NCBI GenBank assembly: GCA_963823675.1
Contig: CAWGMT010000010.1
Location: 372,001-436,000, forward strand
Direction of reading: 5' to 3'
Origin: CAWGMT01 sp963823675
Lineage (GTDB): Bacteria > Planctomycetota > Planctomycetia > Isosphaerales > Isosphaeraceae
Length of the DNA stretch: 64,000 nt
The translations under genes and the position numbers were made by a program. The notes under the pieces are model-generated. The model was given only the letters and a program-made list of their open reading frames with translations, searched no databases and was not told where the DNA came from. This document shows positions 32,024 to 42,100 of this stretch, piece by piece (the first letter of the stretch is position 1; each line of letters starts with the position of its first letter).

Positions 32024-33346
32024 TCAGTAGATCCAGGGCTCGCGCTGGGCGCGGGTGCGCAGGCGATTGGCCTCGGCATCGTTGAATTCCTCTTTGATCG
32101 GGTCGTATTTGAGATCGCGCTTCAGCCACATGCAGATGTTCGCCGCATGGACCGTGCTCATCGTGTGGTGCATGACGTCGGGACTGGCCACGGTCTGCTC
32201 GCGCGACTTCACGCAATCGAGGAAGTTGCGCATGTGATTCATCGGCCGTCCGGTGCGTTCCATGTAGTCGGCCAGCAGCTTCTCGCCATCCTCCAGGAGC
32301 GACGGCGACGAGGCTTCCGGCTTCTTGTACGCGTCGGCGCAGGCGACCCAGCCGTCGGTGCCCTCGAAGCGCATTCCGCAGGAACCGTGCCACCATTTAT
32401 CGCCGCGGGAGAGGACCATCGAGACGCCGTTGCCAAACTTCGCCACCATGCCGTCGCCGGAGTTGTTATGGACGTAGTGATAGTTGACCGCCGAAGTCGT
32501 CAGGGCGTCGATGCCGGCCTGCGACTGCGCGAAGGTGTGCGCACCCCATTCGCCGATGCAACTGGTGTGAAAATCATAGTGGTTTCGCCAGCCGCCGCGG
32601 ACGTACGTCGAGTTATACGGCCGCCAGGGACAGGGACCAAGCCAGGCGTCCCAGTTGACTTCTTCTTTCGGAGGTTGCGGCTCTGCCGGCAGCCAGGCGT
32701 GACTCATCTCGGCTGCATCCCAGGGTGCGATGTGCGCGCGAACGGTCTGGATCTGGCCCAGCCGGCCCGAGCGGGCGAGCTCGATGGCCGTCACAAAATT
32801 GGCCTCGCTCAAGCGCTGGACGCCCGTCTGGTAGACCCGCCCGTACCGCCGCGCCGTCTGCACGACCTCGCGGCCCTCGGCGATGGTCATGCACGAGGGT
32901 TTCTCGGTGTAGACGTCCTTGCCGGCCCTCATCGCCAGAATCGCCGCCAGGGCGTGCCACCGATCGCCCGTCGCCATCAAGATCGCGTCGATATCTCCCC
33001 GGGTGGCCAGAAACTCCTTCATCTCGGGATACATCTGGCAATCGGAGTTGCCGTGGTGCTTGTTGACCCGCTGCTTGACGAATTCGCGACGGACCTTGCG
33101 CGCGTCGCAGATCGCGACGAATTGCACGTCGGCCTCCTTGAGTATCCAGTTCAGATCGTGCTCGCCGCGGCTACCGATACCGATGGCCCCGACCACGATC
33201 CGCTCGCTGGGTGCGACCGCGCCGTTGCGCCCGAGCGCGGAGGCCGGGATGATCGTCGGCATGAAACAGGCCGCACCGGCCGCGGCCGCCGTCTTGAGAC
33301 ACTCTCGCCGGTTCAGTTTCTTCTTGAGCGGTCGGTTACCCTTCAT
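32024..33346 (-). CDS. Gfo/Idh/MocA family oxidoreductase, Tat-exported
   Basis: 440 residues from ATG 33346. A twin-arginine signal ('NRRECLKTAAAAGAACFMP') is followed by a Rossmann fold: 'VVGAIGIGSRGEHDLNWI', 'FVAICDAR', 'DAILMATGDRWHA', and 'GKDVYTEKPSCMTIAEG', in which EKP is the family's active-site motif. The C-terminal alpha/beta domain has 'GEWGAHTFAQSQAGIDAL'. It is an NAD(P)-dependent sugar or inositol dehydrogenase type; substrate unknown. Planctomycetes encode dozens with this signal. The longer upstream frame runs into heptamer repeats and is not used. Confidence 0.9.
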   Translation of the reverse strand: MKGNRPLKKKLNRRECLKTAAAAGAACFMPTIIPASALGRNGAVAPSERIVVGAIGIGSRGEHDLNWILKEADVQFVAICDARKVRREFVKQRVNKHHGNSDCQMYPEMKEFLATRGDIDAILMATGDRWHALAAILAMRAGKDVYTEKPSCMTIAEGREVVQTARRYGRVYQTGVQRLSEANFVTAIELARSGRLGQIQTVRAHIAPWDAAEMSHAWLPAEPQPPKEEVNWDAWLGPCPWRPYNSTYVRGGWRNHYDFHTSCIGEWGAHTFAQSQAGIDALTTSAVNYHYVHNNSGDGMVAKFGNGVSMVLSRGDKWWHGSCGMRFEGTDGWVACADAYKKPEASSPSLLEDGEKLLADYMERTGRPMNHMRNFLDCVKSREQTVASPDVMHHTMSTVHAANICMWLKRDLKYDPIKEEFNDAEANRLRTRAQREPWIY

Positions 33347-33364
33347 CGAATGGCCTCCTGGACT

Positions 33365-33532
33365 TGTCGGTTGTCCGTTGTCAGTCGTCCGTTGTTCATT
33401 GTCCGTCGTCCATTGCCACTGGTCCGCTTCCCCGCAACCGTTGTCTCTGGCAGGAGGTCGAAAATGGTTCAACGATGCTCAGCGAGCGCACGGGGGTTTC
33501 GTAACAACGGACCACGGACAACCGACAACGGG
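33365..33532. repeat. degenerate heptamer TGTCCGT repeats in inverted arrangement
   Basis: Nine tandem 7-mers run from 33365 to 33427 (tgtcggt, tgtccgt, tgtcagt, cgtccgt and so on). About four more occur in the opposite orientation at 33504-33532 (acggacc, acggaca, accgaca, acgggct). The 80 bp between them is unique. They lie just upstream of the Gfo/Idh gene. Confidence 0.75.
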
Positions 33533-33775
33533 CTACGATCTCATCTTTGGACTGTAATGGTCCGTGTCTCGCGGAACAAGAGGTTGGTAGGCCGGTCTTT
33601 GGTTCCGCGTTCACGCCATCACCGTCTGAATCACCCGAGACCCGAGCCGGCACGGCCAATCGATCTCGACGTTACCATGCGGTAAGATAAACCTGGCGTG
33701 CTGCGGATCGCGCGGTAAGGCAATGATTCCGACGATCGCTTGCTAACCGAGACGAAAGAATTCTGTATGCTCGAG

Positions 33776-34185
33776 GTCAGGCTTTTGCCTGACATCCCCA
33801 AGACCCAGGCTGGAAAGCCAGGGCTTTGAAGGTGCCATAATGACAGGTTTTTCGACACTGTAGCATGGATATCGGGCGGCAGGCTTTGGCCCAGGGCGGA
33901 ACATAGCGGAGAAACTCGTTCCCACGCTCTGCGTGGGAATGCCGTCTGCGACGCTCCGCGTCGTCCGGTCCCGGCAGAGGGCCGCAGAGCGGCTCGGGAG
34001 GCATTCCCACGCAGAGCGTGGGAACGAGTCACCCGATTCCCCTGCTACAGTATCGGTTTTTCGAGGTTTTCTTGAAGAACTCGTCGGTGAGGAGCATTCC
34101 GTCGTCATCGAGAATCTCAGAAATCCCTGGAAAGCACCCAATTTGACACCTTCAAAGCCCAGGCTGGCAAGCCTGACCGACACTC
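33776..34185. repeat. nested inverted-repeat element (MITE/REP-like)
   Basis: A perfect 30-bp inverted repeat occupies 33914-33943 and 34000-34029, beginning ACTCGTTCCCACGCTCTGCG. The 116-bp element is flanked by a second inverted pair: 'caggct...ccagggctttgaaggtg' around 33780-33830 against 'caccttcaaagcccaggctggcaagcctgacc' at 34146-34177. No transposase is present. The short open frames across it are repeat artefacts. Related GTTCCCACGCTCTGCGTGGGAA elements are common intergenic repeats in many bacteria. Confidence 0.75.
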
Positions 34186-34224
34186 GCGCGATCCGTTCCG
34201 GAGGCGCACCAGAGGAGGAAGAAC

Positions 34225-35355
34225 ATGAAGCACTCGGTGGCCGGATCGTGGGTTTTCCTGGCGGCCTTCCTCACGGTGTTCCTGCCGGACCACCTTGCGC
34301 ACGCTGGCGCCGGCGAGAAAGCTGAGGACAAGGTATTCGTGGGTTATCTGTACCAGAGGCCGCGCAAGATCAACTTCAGCTTGTACACCCATCTCTGCCA
34401 CGCATTCCTCGTGGCCGACGAGACGGGCCATATCCGAGAGAGCCGAGGCGTCCCCAGCCGCGACATCACCGGTCTAGCCCACAAAGCGGGCGTGAAGGTG
34501 CTCTTGTCGCTGGGCGGCTGGGGCTGGGATTCTCAGTTCGCTTCCATTGCGTCCCGGCCGGACGCGGCGGAACGCTATGTCAAAGCCGTGATGGGAATCG
34601 TCGACGAATACGAATACGACGGGCTCGACCTCGACTGGGAGTACCCCGACACGAAAAATGAGATCGCCGGCTTCGAGCGGCTGGCGCGGCGGTTTCGCGG
34701 CCAGCTCGACGCCCTCGGACAGAAAAAGAACCGGCCGATGCTGCTGACGATGGCGGTTTCAGCCAATTCCGGCACGCTGAGCTGGCTGAGCAAGGACGTG
34801 CTCCTGGAGACCATGGACTGGCTGAACGTCATGACCTACGACTTTGCCGGGTCGTGGACTTCCTACGCGGGCCACAACTCGCCCCTTTTTGCCTCGTCGA
34901 AGCAGCCGGACGCGAGCCGTCGTTCGACCGAGTTGACCATGAAATACCTGCTCGAGCAAAAAGGAATGCCGGCCAACCGGCTCGCCGTCGGGATCCCGCT
35001 CTACGGCCGGGGCTTTGCCGTTTCGGAGCCGTATGCGTCCACCAAGAACGCGCCGCGCCGCGGCCGTGTCCCAGGCGGCAATTACAGCAACATTTTCAAG
35101 CTTCAAAACGAACAAGGGTGGGCCCGCCAGTGGGATGACGAGACCAAGAACCCCTGGCTCATCTCGCCCGATAAAACCGTCGTGATCGGCTACGATGATG
35201 CCGAATCCGTGGCGAACAAGACCGATTGGGCCATGAAGCAAGGATTTCGCGGGATCTTCTTCTGGCAGATCGGCGGCGACCTCCTCCCTGACGGAACCAA
35301 TCCGCTCCAGGAGGCCTGCCGCAAGAAATGGGACGACACGCGGCACAAGAAGTAG
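34225..35355 (+). CDS. glycoside hydrolase family 18 chitinase-like protein, exported
   Basis: 376 residues, intact. Signal peptide 'GSWVFLAAFLTVFLPDHLAHA'. The GH18 catalytic motif DxxDxDxE is 'DGLDLDWEYP', with Glu139 as acid/base. Also present are 'LLSLGGWGWD', 'VMTYDFAGSW', 'AVGIPLYGRGF' with an insertion domain, and the final 'GIFFWQIGGD'. It should hydrolyse chitin or another N-acetylglucosamine polymer by substrate-assisted catalysis, in the periplasm or outside the cell. The ATG is preceded by GAGGAGGAAGAAC, a strong ribosome-binding site. Confidence 0.92.
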   Translation: MKHSVAGSWVFLAAFLTVFLPDHLAHAGAGEKAEDKVFVGYLYQRPRKINFSLYTHLCHAFLVADETGHIRESRGVPSRDITGLAHKAGVKVLLSLGGWGWDSQFASIASRPDAAERYVKAVMGIVDEYEYDGLDLDWEYPDTKNEIAGFERLARRFRGQLDALGQKKNRPMLLTMAVSANSGTLSWLSKDVLLETMDWLNVMTYDFAGSWTSYAGHNSPLFASSKQPDASRRSTELTMKYLLEQKGMPANRLAVGIPLYGRGFAVSEPYASTKNAPRRGRVPGGNYSNIFKLQNEQGWARQWDDETKNPWLISPDKTVVIGYDDAESVANKTDWAMKQGFRGIFFWQIGGDLLPDGTNPLQEACRKKWDDTRHKK

Positions 35356-35394
35356 ATCCAGCGGCGAGTTTTCCGTGCTGAAAGGTGTTCCCCA

Positions 35395-35637
35395 ATGTTA
35401 CTTGAGTACGTTCAGGCGGCACTCCGCCACGCAAAATACGAGCTTCTTCCGGATGACGGCAGTTACTACGGGGCGATCCCGGAATGCACCGGTGTTTACG
35501 CGAACGCAGAGACTCTTGAGGACTGCCGGGAGCAGTTGCGAGAAGTCCTTGAAGAATGGGTGTTGTTTCGGGTTCACAGAAACCTCCCTCTACCGTCCAT
35601 CGATGGGATCGAGCTGATTATCAAGGAAGTTGCCTGA
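35395..35637 (+). CDS. hicB: HicB family antitoxin-like protein
   Basis: 80 residues. The partial RNase H-like HicB fold is visible as 'YELLPDDGSYYGAIPECTGVYANAETLEDCREQLREVLEEWV' split over short motifs, ending 'IELIIKEVA'. HicB proteins neutralise HicA mRNA interferases. No helix-turn-helix tail is present, as in the short planctomycete and cyanobacterial forms. The stop overlaps the ATG of a hicA-like start (TGATG), but that partner is broken. Confidence 0.85.
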   Translation: MLLEYVQAALRHAKYELLPDDGSYYGAIPECTGVYANAETLEDCREQLREVLEEWVLFRVHRNLPLPSIDGIELIIKEVA

Positions 35638-35747
35638 TGCCTCCTTTCGGGCCTATCGAAAGGGCCACGGGCCCCAAAAACTGGTGCTTGTTCAGTTTTC
35701 GGGTGAAAAAAGGAACCGACATCTTTTCCGCGCGCGAATGCCGATAG
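35637..35747 (+). pseudogene. truncated hicA-like remnant
   Basis: The ATG overlaps the hicB stop and begins 'MPPFGPI', as many HicA toxins do. The next 29 residues do not show the HicA double-stranded-RNA-binding fold or the catalytic 'GGKH' histidine motif. The likely explanation is a deletion that left only the start. Confidence is limited because only seven residues support it. Confidence 0.35.
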
Positions 35748-35766
35748 TTGGCCCGTTGCAGCCAGC

Positions 35767-38646
35767 TCAGAGCTCGCCCGTGTACGACTTCTCCTCCAGG
35801 ATCTGCGAGCCCAGCCGCTCGTTGATCCGCCGCTTCACGGCCGCGCGGCGGTCGTTGGTCTGGTAGACGGAACGGGCCAGCTCGACGAAGCGGGGGCCAA
35901 AGCCGCCGTTTCGCTCGCAGCCCCGAATCTCGTCTTCAACCTCCCAGAGCGCCTCGTTGATCGAGCTCAGCTCGGCCGTCAACGAATCGAGCTCGGCCGA
36001 GGGCACGATCGTCAGATCGCGTGCCGCCCGGAGGCTCTGGAGCTCGGTTTGAACGTTTCGTCGTTTTTCCGGCTGGCTGATGCGCTGGGCCTTGATCTCC
36101 AGGATCGTGATCTTATCGATCAGCTCGCCAGGTGCGATCCCGACGTTCACCGACAACGTCCGGGTGCGCGCCGGCACGAGCGCGCGCAGCTCGGCCGCCA
36201 TCCGCTCAAAAACCGGGCCCCATACCATGTGCTGATCCTGGCGGAATATGCGCATCGTCGGGTACCAGGGATTGTCTTCGCGATTGGTCATCCAGCGCCA
36301 GTCGGGGGTTGTCGAGAGTGCCATCCAGACGGGCACCCCAAGCGCCCCGGCCAGGTGGGCCACCGCCGTGTCGGACGTGATGAATAGGTCGAGGTTCTTC
36401 AACACCGCGGCGGTGTCCAAAAACGGCCCCGTGCTCTCGTCCAACCGCCGGCCCAGGTCGGTCAACGTGAATTTGCCCGCCAGAGCGTCGAGCTGGTCTC
36501 GGCCATCGTTCTTCTGAATGCTGAATAACTTCACACCCGGTACACGGGAAATCGGCTCGAAGTGCGCCAGCGGGATTGAGCGATGCCGATCGCCCGCATA
36601 CTTGGGGTTGCCCTGCCAGTTGATACCGACCTTGAAGCCCGGGCTCACCGCCAGCTCACGCCGCCAGTGCTCGACCAGCTCGGGATCGGCGAAGATGTAG
36701 GGCACATCGGCGGGAATCGCCTCGATCGACGTAGCCGTGAGGCCTGGGACGTTCAAGAGCGCACAATACACGTCGTATTCCGGCAGGGGCTTGCCCTGCG
36801 GCACGAGTTGGTCGATCCCAGCGGTGCGCGACAGCAGCTTCACCAGCTTTTCGGGACATTCCAGAATGACCGCGCCGGCTCCCTGGCGTTTCAGGAGCGG
36901 CGCGAAGCGGACGAACTGCATCGTATCGCCGAACCCCTGCTCGGTGATCAACAGGATCCGCCGGCCCGCGAGCGGAAAACCGTTCCACTGCGGCATGATT
37001 GGCGGGCGAGGAGTGAGGCTGCGCTTCTTCCAGCGCCACTCGTACTCGGCCCAGCCCTGCGCGTAATCTCCCTTGCGCAGCCAGGTCAGAGCTCGGTTCA
37101 TGTGGGCGTCGACGTGGTCGGGGCGGATCTTCAGACACGACGTGTAGCTGGCGATGGCCTCGTCGAAACGGCCCAGCTCGGCGTAGGCGATCCCCTGGTT
37201 GTTGTAGGCGTCGGCGTAGCCGGCCTTGATCTCGAGCGCCTTTTGATAGCACGCGAGGCTCTCTTCGAATCGGCTCGAGTTGCGCAGGGCGTTGCCCATG
37301 TTGTTGTATGCTTCCGCGAAATTCGGCTTGACTGCGACCGCCTTCCGGTAAATGGCCACCGCCTCCTCAAAGCGATTCTGCCGCGACAAGGCGATTCCCA
37401 GGTCGTTCATCGCATCCACATACCGCGGCGCGAGCCGAAGCGCCTCGTGGTAAGAAGCCTCGGCCTCGCCGAGCTTGTCAGTCCGTGACAGAGCGTTGCC
37501 CAACGACTTGTGCAGCTTGGGATCGTTCGGGCGCAGAGAAAGGGCTTGGCGGTAGCCCGCCACGGCATCGGCCAGTCGCCCCATGCCGGTGAGCGCATCA
37601 GCCATGTTGGCGTGAGCGTCCGGATAGTCGGGCTTCAGCCGGACAGCCTGCTGGTAGCTGACAACGGCGGCATCGAGCTTGCCCCGGCTGGCCAGGGCGA
37701 GGCCCAGGTTATTGTGCGCCTCCGGGTAGTTGGACCGCAGCCTCAGGGCCTGCTCGTAACTCGCCACCGCCTCGTTGAGCTTGCCGAGGTACTTGAGGAC
37801 GATGCCGACGTTGTTATACGCCTCGGGGTAATCAGGCCGCAGCCGGATCGCCTCCCGCAGCGCGAGCAGGGCTTGGTCGAGCCGGCCCTGGTTGCGCAGG
37901 GCGTTGCCCAGATTGTTATGCGCGTCGGGGTAGTCGGGGCGGATGCGAATCGCCTCGCGGTAACAGGCTTCTGCGTCCTTGTAACGGCGCATCCGCGCCA
38001 GCACGATTCCCAGCTCGTTCTGGACCTCGAAATCCGCCGGGCACGCTGCGCAGCACCTGCCGGTAGGCTTCCAGGGCCTGATCGAGCCGGCCTTGGCGAG
38101 ATCGCAGGTTTCCCAGGCTCTTGGCGGCGTCCGCGAAATCCGGGGACGCCCCCAGTGCCGCCTCGAACGCGGACGCTGCCTCGTCGAACTTCATCCGTTG
38201 CCTGAGGACGAGACCCAGGTTGTAATGCGCCTCCGCGTTCCCAGGGCGGAGCCGCGCCGCTTGCTGAAAATGTGCGATCGCCTCCTCGAGCCGGCCGGAC
38301 CCTGCCAGCAGGCCGCCTAGATCGTTGTGCACCTCGACGTAGTCGGGCGCAAGTGCAAGGCGGCCTGATACGAGCCGTGGGCTCGATCGAACTGCCCCAG
38401 TCCGCGGTACGCCGCGCCGAGGCAGTAATGGTAGTCGGCCATTTGGCCGTCGAGGGCGATGGCCCGCGAGACGAGGTCCGCCGACGCCTGATGCCGACCC
38501 TCTCTCAAGGCGAGCATTCCGAGGACAAACAAAACGGCCGGGTTGTCCGAATCCACGCCCAAATGGGGCCGGCTGCCCCGCGCCTCGGCGCGGACACCGC
38601 CGGTCGTCGCCGGGCTGACAACCAACACGTCAGACCCCTCTTCCAT
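35767..38646 (-). CDS. TPR protein with glycosyltransferase (GT9-like) domain and C-terminal DUF6165 domain (frameshifted)
   Basis: The ATG is at 38646. Frameshifts near 38335 and 38040 join three pieces. About 13 TPR repeats ('AEAHYNLGLVLRQRMKFDEA', 'PDYPDAHNNLGNALRNQGRLDQA') are followed by 'WAEYEWRWKKR' and a GT-B C-terminal domain ('LLITEQGFGDTMQFVRFAPLL', 'VGINWQGNPKYAGDRHRSIPL', 'SDTAVAHLAGALGVPVWMAL', 'DNPWYPTMRIFRQ') resembling heptosyltransferases. The last 110 residues contain 'APGELIDKITILEIKAQRI', the DUF6165 signature. It probably modifies a protein or glycan in the cytoplasm; donor unknown. It is divergent from the giant toxin gene. Confidence 0.82.
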
Positions 38647-39168
38647 GGCAACTGCCCTCTCAACCCCGACGTGACCGTTGCAAGCGCGAACTGCAAAGCG
38701 GAATCATGATTATGCCACAACTGGAGATACTGACAACGGGCTCGCCTTGCGAACCTCGCGAATTTTGCGCGGGCGGGCCGAGGAGAGCACCAGCAACTTG
38801 GCCTATCGCGCGGGCGTAGAGACGCTAAGTTACCTTGCGCGATTCCGGGAGGGCAAGCCTCCCGGCGAGCCACTCCCCGAGGCGGCTCGGATGGGGCCCC
38901 GCCTTCCCAGGATCACGAAAGCCCGTTTAGAACTCCGGTTCAAATTCGCTAACAGCTTCTTCGTGGGAAGCTCATAAATTCTCCACTCGGTACCCAAGAT
39001 CAACGCGCCCGGGTCGTCTTGCTACGACCCAAGTGTGCACAAAACTGGTGGAGTTTGGACGACCCCCCTTGCAAGCCGCCGACCGTTTTGATTCGCTATG
39101 CGAAAAATCGAGACACGAAGGCGAGTTCGGCACCTGTCCAGGGCACTTATCTCTGTTGAGGCATTTTG
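38647..39168. other. divergent intergenic region upstream of the giant toxin gene
   Basis: About 520 bp without a credible gene. It should hold the promoters of the TPR gene (minus) and the giant gene (plus). Two clean hairpins are present: 38845-38865 (ccgggagg/gcctcccgg, a GC-rich REP-like sequence) and 39011-39030 (GGGTCGT-N6-ACGACCC). GAGG at 39158-39161 lies seven bases before the ATG at 39169 and serves as its ribosome-binding site. Confidence 0.5.
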
Positions 39169-42100
39169 ATGCCACGGAAGCCCACGGATCCCCGGCCGGA
39201 TCGTTGCTACATCCCGCTTCCCGCGGACCTGCCGTTGGACCGGCTCCGGTCGGCGAGCGCCATCGTCGCCCCACCTGGCTTCGGCCTGCTGCCGATGAGC
39301 CTGGCGTCGTTGTTCGCCAATCCCGGACCAGATGCCCAAGCCCTTTCCTTCCAGGTGCAGACGCAAACGTTGACGCTGGGTGATGAGGGCAGCTCCTCTG
39401 CCGAGGCGGCTGTTAGCTACTCCCTCACGGCTGGCGGTGCCTGGGGGGATTCGCTCTCCGTGGAAGGTCGGATTCCCACCCTTTCCGTTTCGCTGACAAG
39501 CCTCGCCATTGGGCAAGAGAACACCGGCACCGTCCTTGAGTCGGCGAACGCGACTCACTCCGCGGCGGGCGGCGGCGCTATGCGGGGCCGCGGCGGCAGC
39601 GGCGGTCTCTCGGCGCGGCCGCCTGGACCAGGCGCAAACGCGCAGCCGCTGTCCGGCAGGGCCGGCGCGCCGTCGTTCTTCGGAGCCGGCTTTTCAGGCG
39701 GCGCGAGTCGTAATGGCGGGCACGGCGGCGGCGCGCAATTCCCATCCGGCAGTGCGCCGGGAAGTCAAACCACGCCGGGGCAGGCGACCAACGCGGCCGG
39801 TCTGCAAGGCGCCACGGCGGGATCGCAGAATCAATCATTGGTCTCGACCTCGGGCACCTCGTCTTCCGCCTCGCCGTCAAGCCAGGCCGGCCGTGCGGGC
39901 CACGCGACCGTGCAGAACTTCGGGCCCCAGAATTCCCCCAGCACATCCCTTGGCCCGGCAGGTCTCGCCAATCGATCGGGATCAACCGGCGGTCAATCTG
40001 CACTCGGCCTGGGCCAGACCAGCGGCCTGCCGAGCCTCGGGGGCAGCTCCGCAGCGTCGGCGCAGCTTGGGCTGGGTGGAAGCGGCAAATCCGCAGCGTC
40101 ATCCGCGCCCAATGAGCCCACATTTGCCGGCCCGACGGTCGCCTGGTCGGGCGCCGGCTCGTCGGTTTCGGGATCGACGACGTCGCTGTCTCCGTTCGGC
40201 CGGTCGAGCGGGTCGGGATCGCAGTCCGGGGCTTCGGCGCCGCCCTCATCGTCACCGCCGACCGGGCGATCGGCGCCGAATGGCGGCGGCGGCTCATCGG
40301 GCGCGCCGGCGGGGGCAGCCGCCATGCTGAAGCCGGTCGGCGGAGGCGGCGGCGGGATCTTTGCGCAGGCCTACCGATTCCAGCAGGCACCGCCGTACGC
40401 CGCCCCATATAGCAGCGGGCCGGTAGTTGAGGATGCCCAGGCCCCTCCGTTCATCACGCTCAACGCCCTGATTCTGAGCTACATCGACGGTGCGCTGGCC
40501 AGCATCGTGCCGTTCCAAACCACGTCTTCTCCCGTCGTGACTGATCCACCGTCATTGAGCATCACCGCGAGCGATGGACTGGGCACCTATACCTTGAGCG
40601 CGTCGGCCGATTACGAGATCAATACCACGCACGGCCACCTCGCCCTCTTCGGCACCACCGTCACCGCGACTTTCGACTACAGTTACGGGGAAGACGGAGA
40701 CACCCCCGACGGAGCGTCTTTCACCTTGAGCGACACGGGTGGGGCTACGTTGAGCCTCGGCAGTTCCACGGGAACCGGAACCTCGCTCACTCACCCCTTG
40801 AGCGGCACGCTCACCGGCTCGGACAGCTATGAGCTCACCCAGGTGCTGGCCCAAAGCGACGCGGTTGCCGGCTCCTACTCCTCCAACGTGAACAGCACGG
40901 ACACGGTTGGGGGGTCCGACAGTTTTACCCTCGGCGAAACCCAGTGCGAGACGCTCAACTCGTCCGGCTCGATAACCGGCGGGTGGGACACATACACATT
41001 CAACGAAAGTGGAACCGACACTTCGAGCGCTTCCGACCTGGAAAGCGATTCCGTGTCGGGCGTGTCCGGCGTCAGTCAGTCTGACAGCGCGGCATCTGGC
41101 AGCACGGGATCGGGTGGATATACGTTTCACGCCCTCGGTACCGATACGATGGGCTCCCTGGGGTTCTTGCCCGCTGGGTCCAACCAGTTTACGTGGGGGG
41201 AGAGTGACTCGGAAGGCACGAGCACGAGCGACAGCGCGAGCGACGCCGTGACCGGCGACGTGGACGCCACTGACGTCGCCACCGACGCCGAGGCTCTGAA
41301 CTCGTCGGAAACCAACGGCGAAACCGGCAGCGAGAACTTTTCGTCCACTGAGGGAAGCAGTTACGGCTGGACCGAGACCGTCGGATACGCCTACAACAGC
41401 TCCAGCACCGATGTGGACACCGGGGCCGATGCCGAGTCGGAAACCGATTCCGCGGAAGCAATCGACACCGACGCGGATGGTGATGCATTCAGCACATCCA
41501 CCAACGACGCAGACAACGGCACGGTCAACTCGACGCTGAGGGATACCGGCAGCCAGACGCTCAACGCGAGCCAGTACATCACCGGCGGCAACTCGACCTT
41601 CACCTGGTCGCAGCAGATTACCGACACTGATACGGCAGCCGAGACCAGCTCGGTCTCAGAGAGCAGCACCGAAAGCGACTCCGTGGGATTCCTCGGCTTT
41701 ACCATCACGCAATGGGCAGACGAAAGTTCCTCGGAAGCAGAAACCGCCGGCGACGCGTCGGCGGCAACCGACGACGGGATCGACAGCTCGAACGAGACCG
41801 ACGCCGGCAACGAGTCGCTGGGCTCCTACGGCGTGGTCTTCAGCGGGGCCGTCACCGTCACGCTCGGGGGCGCGTTGACCGACGACGAGAACGCCACCGA
41901 CGCGGATGCCGACACGACCACCTGGACCGGGGGCTTGACCGATTACCCGGCTGGGGTGCAAGACACGGACGAGGTCAGCGACGGCGAGGGCGATCAAGAC
42001 AACCTGAGCGAGAGCGACACCGACACCAGCACGATCCTGTCGGACACCACCACGCTCACCCTGGGCGGCGGAGGAATGGTCGTCGGCTCGGCCTCGACCG

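Noticed and set aside
33743..34183. 146-codon minus-strand frame between Gfo/Idh and GH18
   Set aside because: It lies across the inverted-repeat element. Its peptide is a translation of the palindromes.
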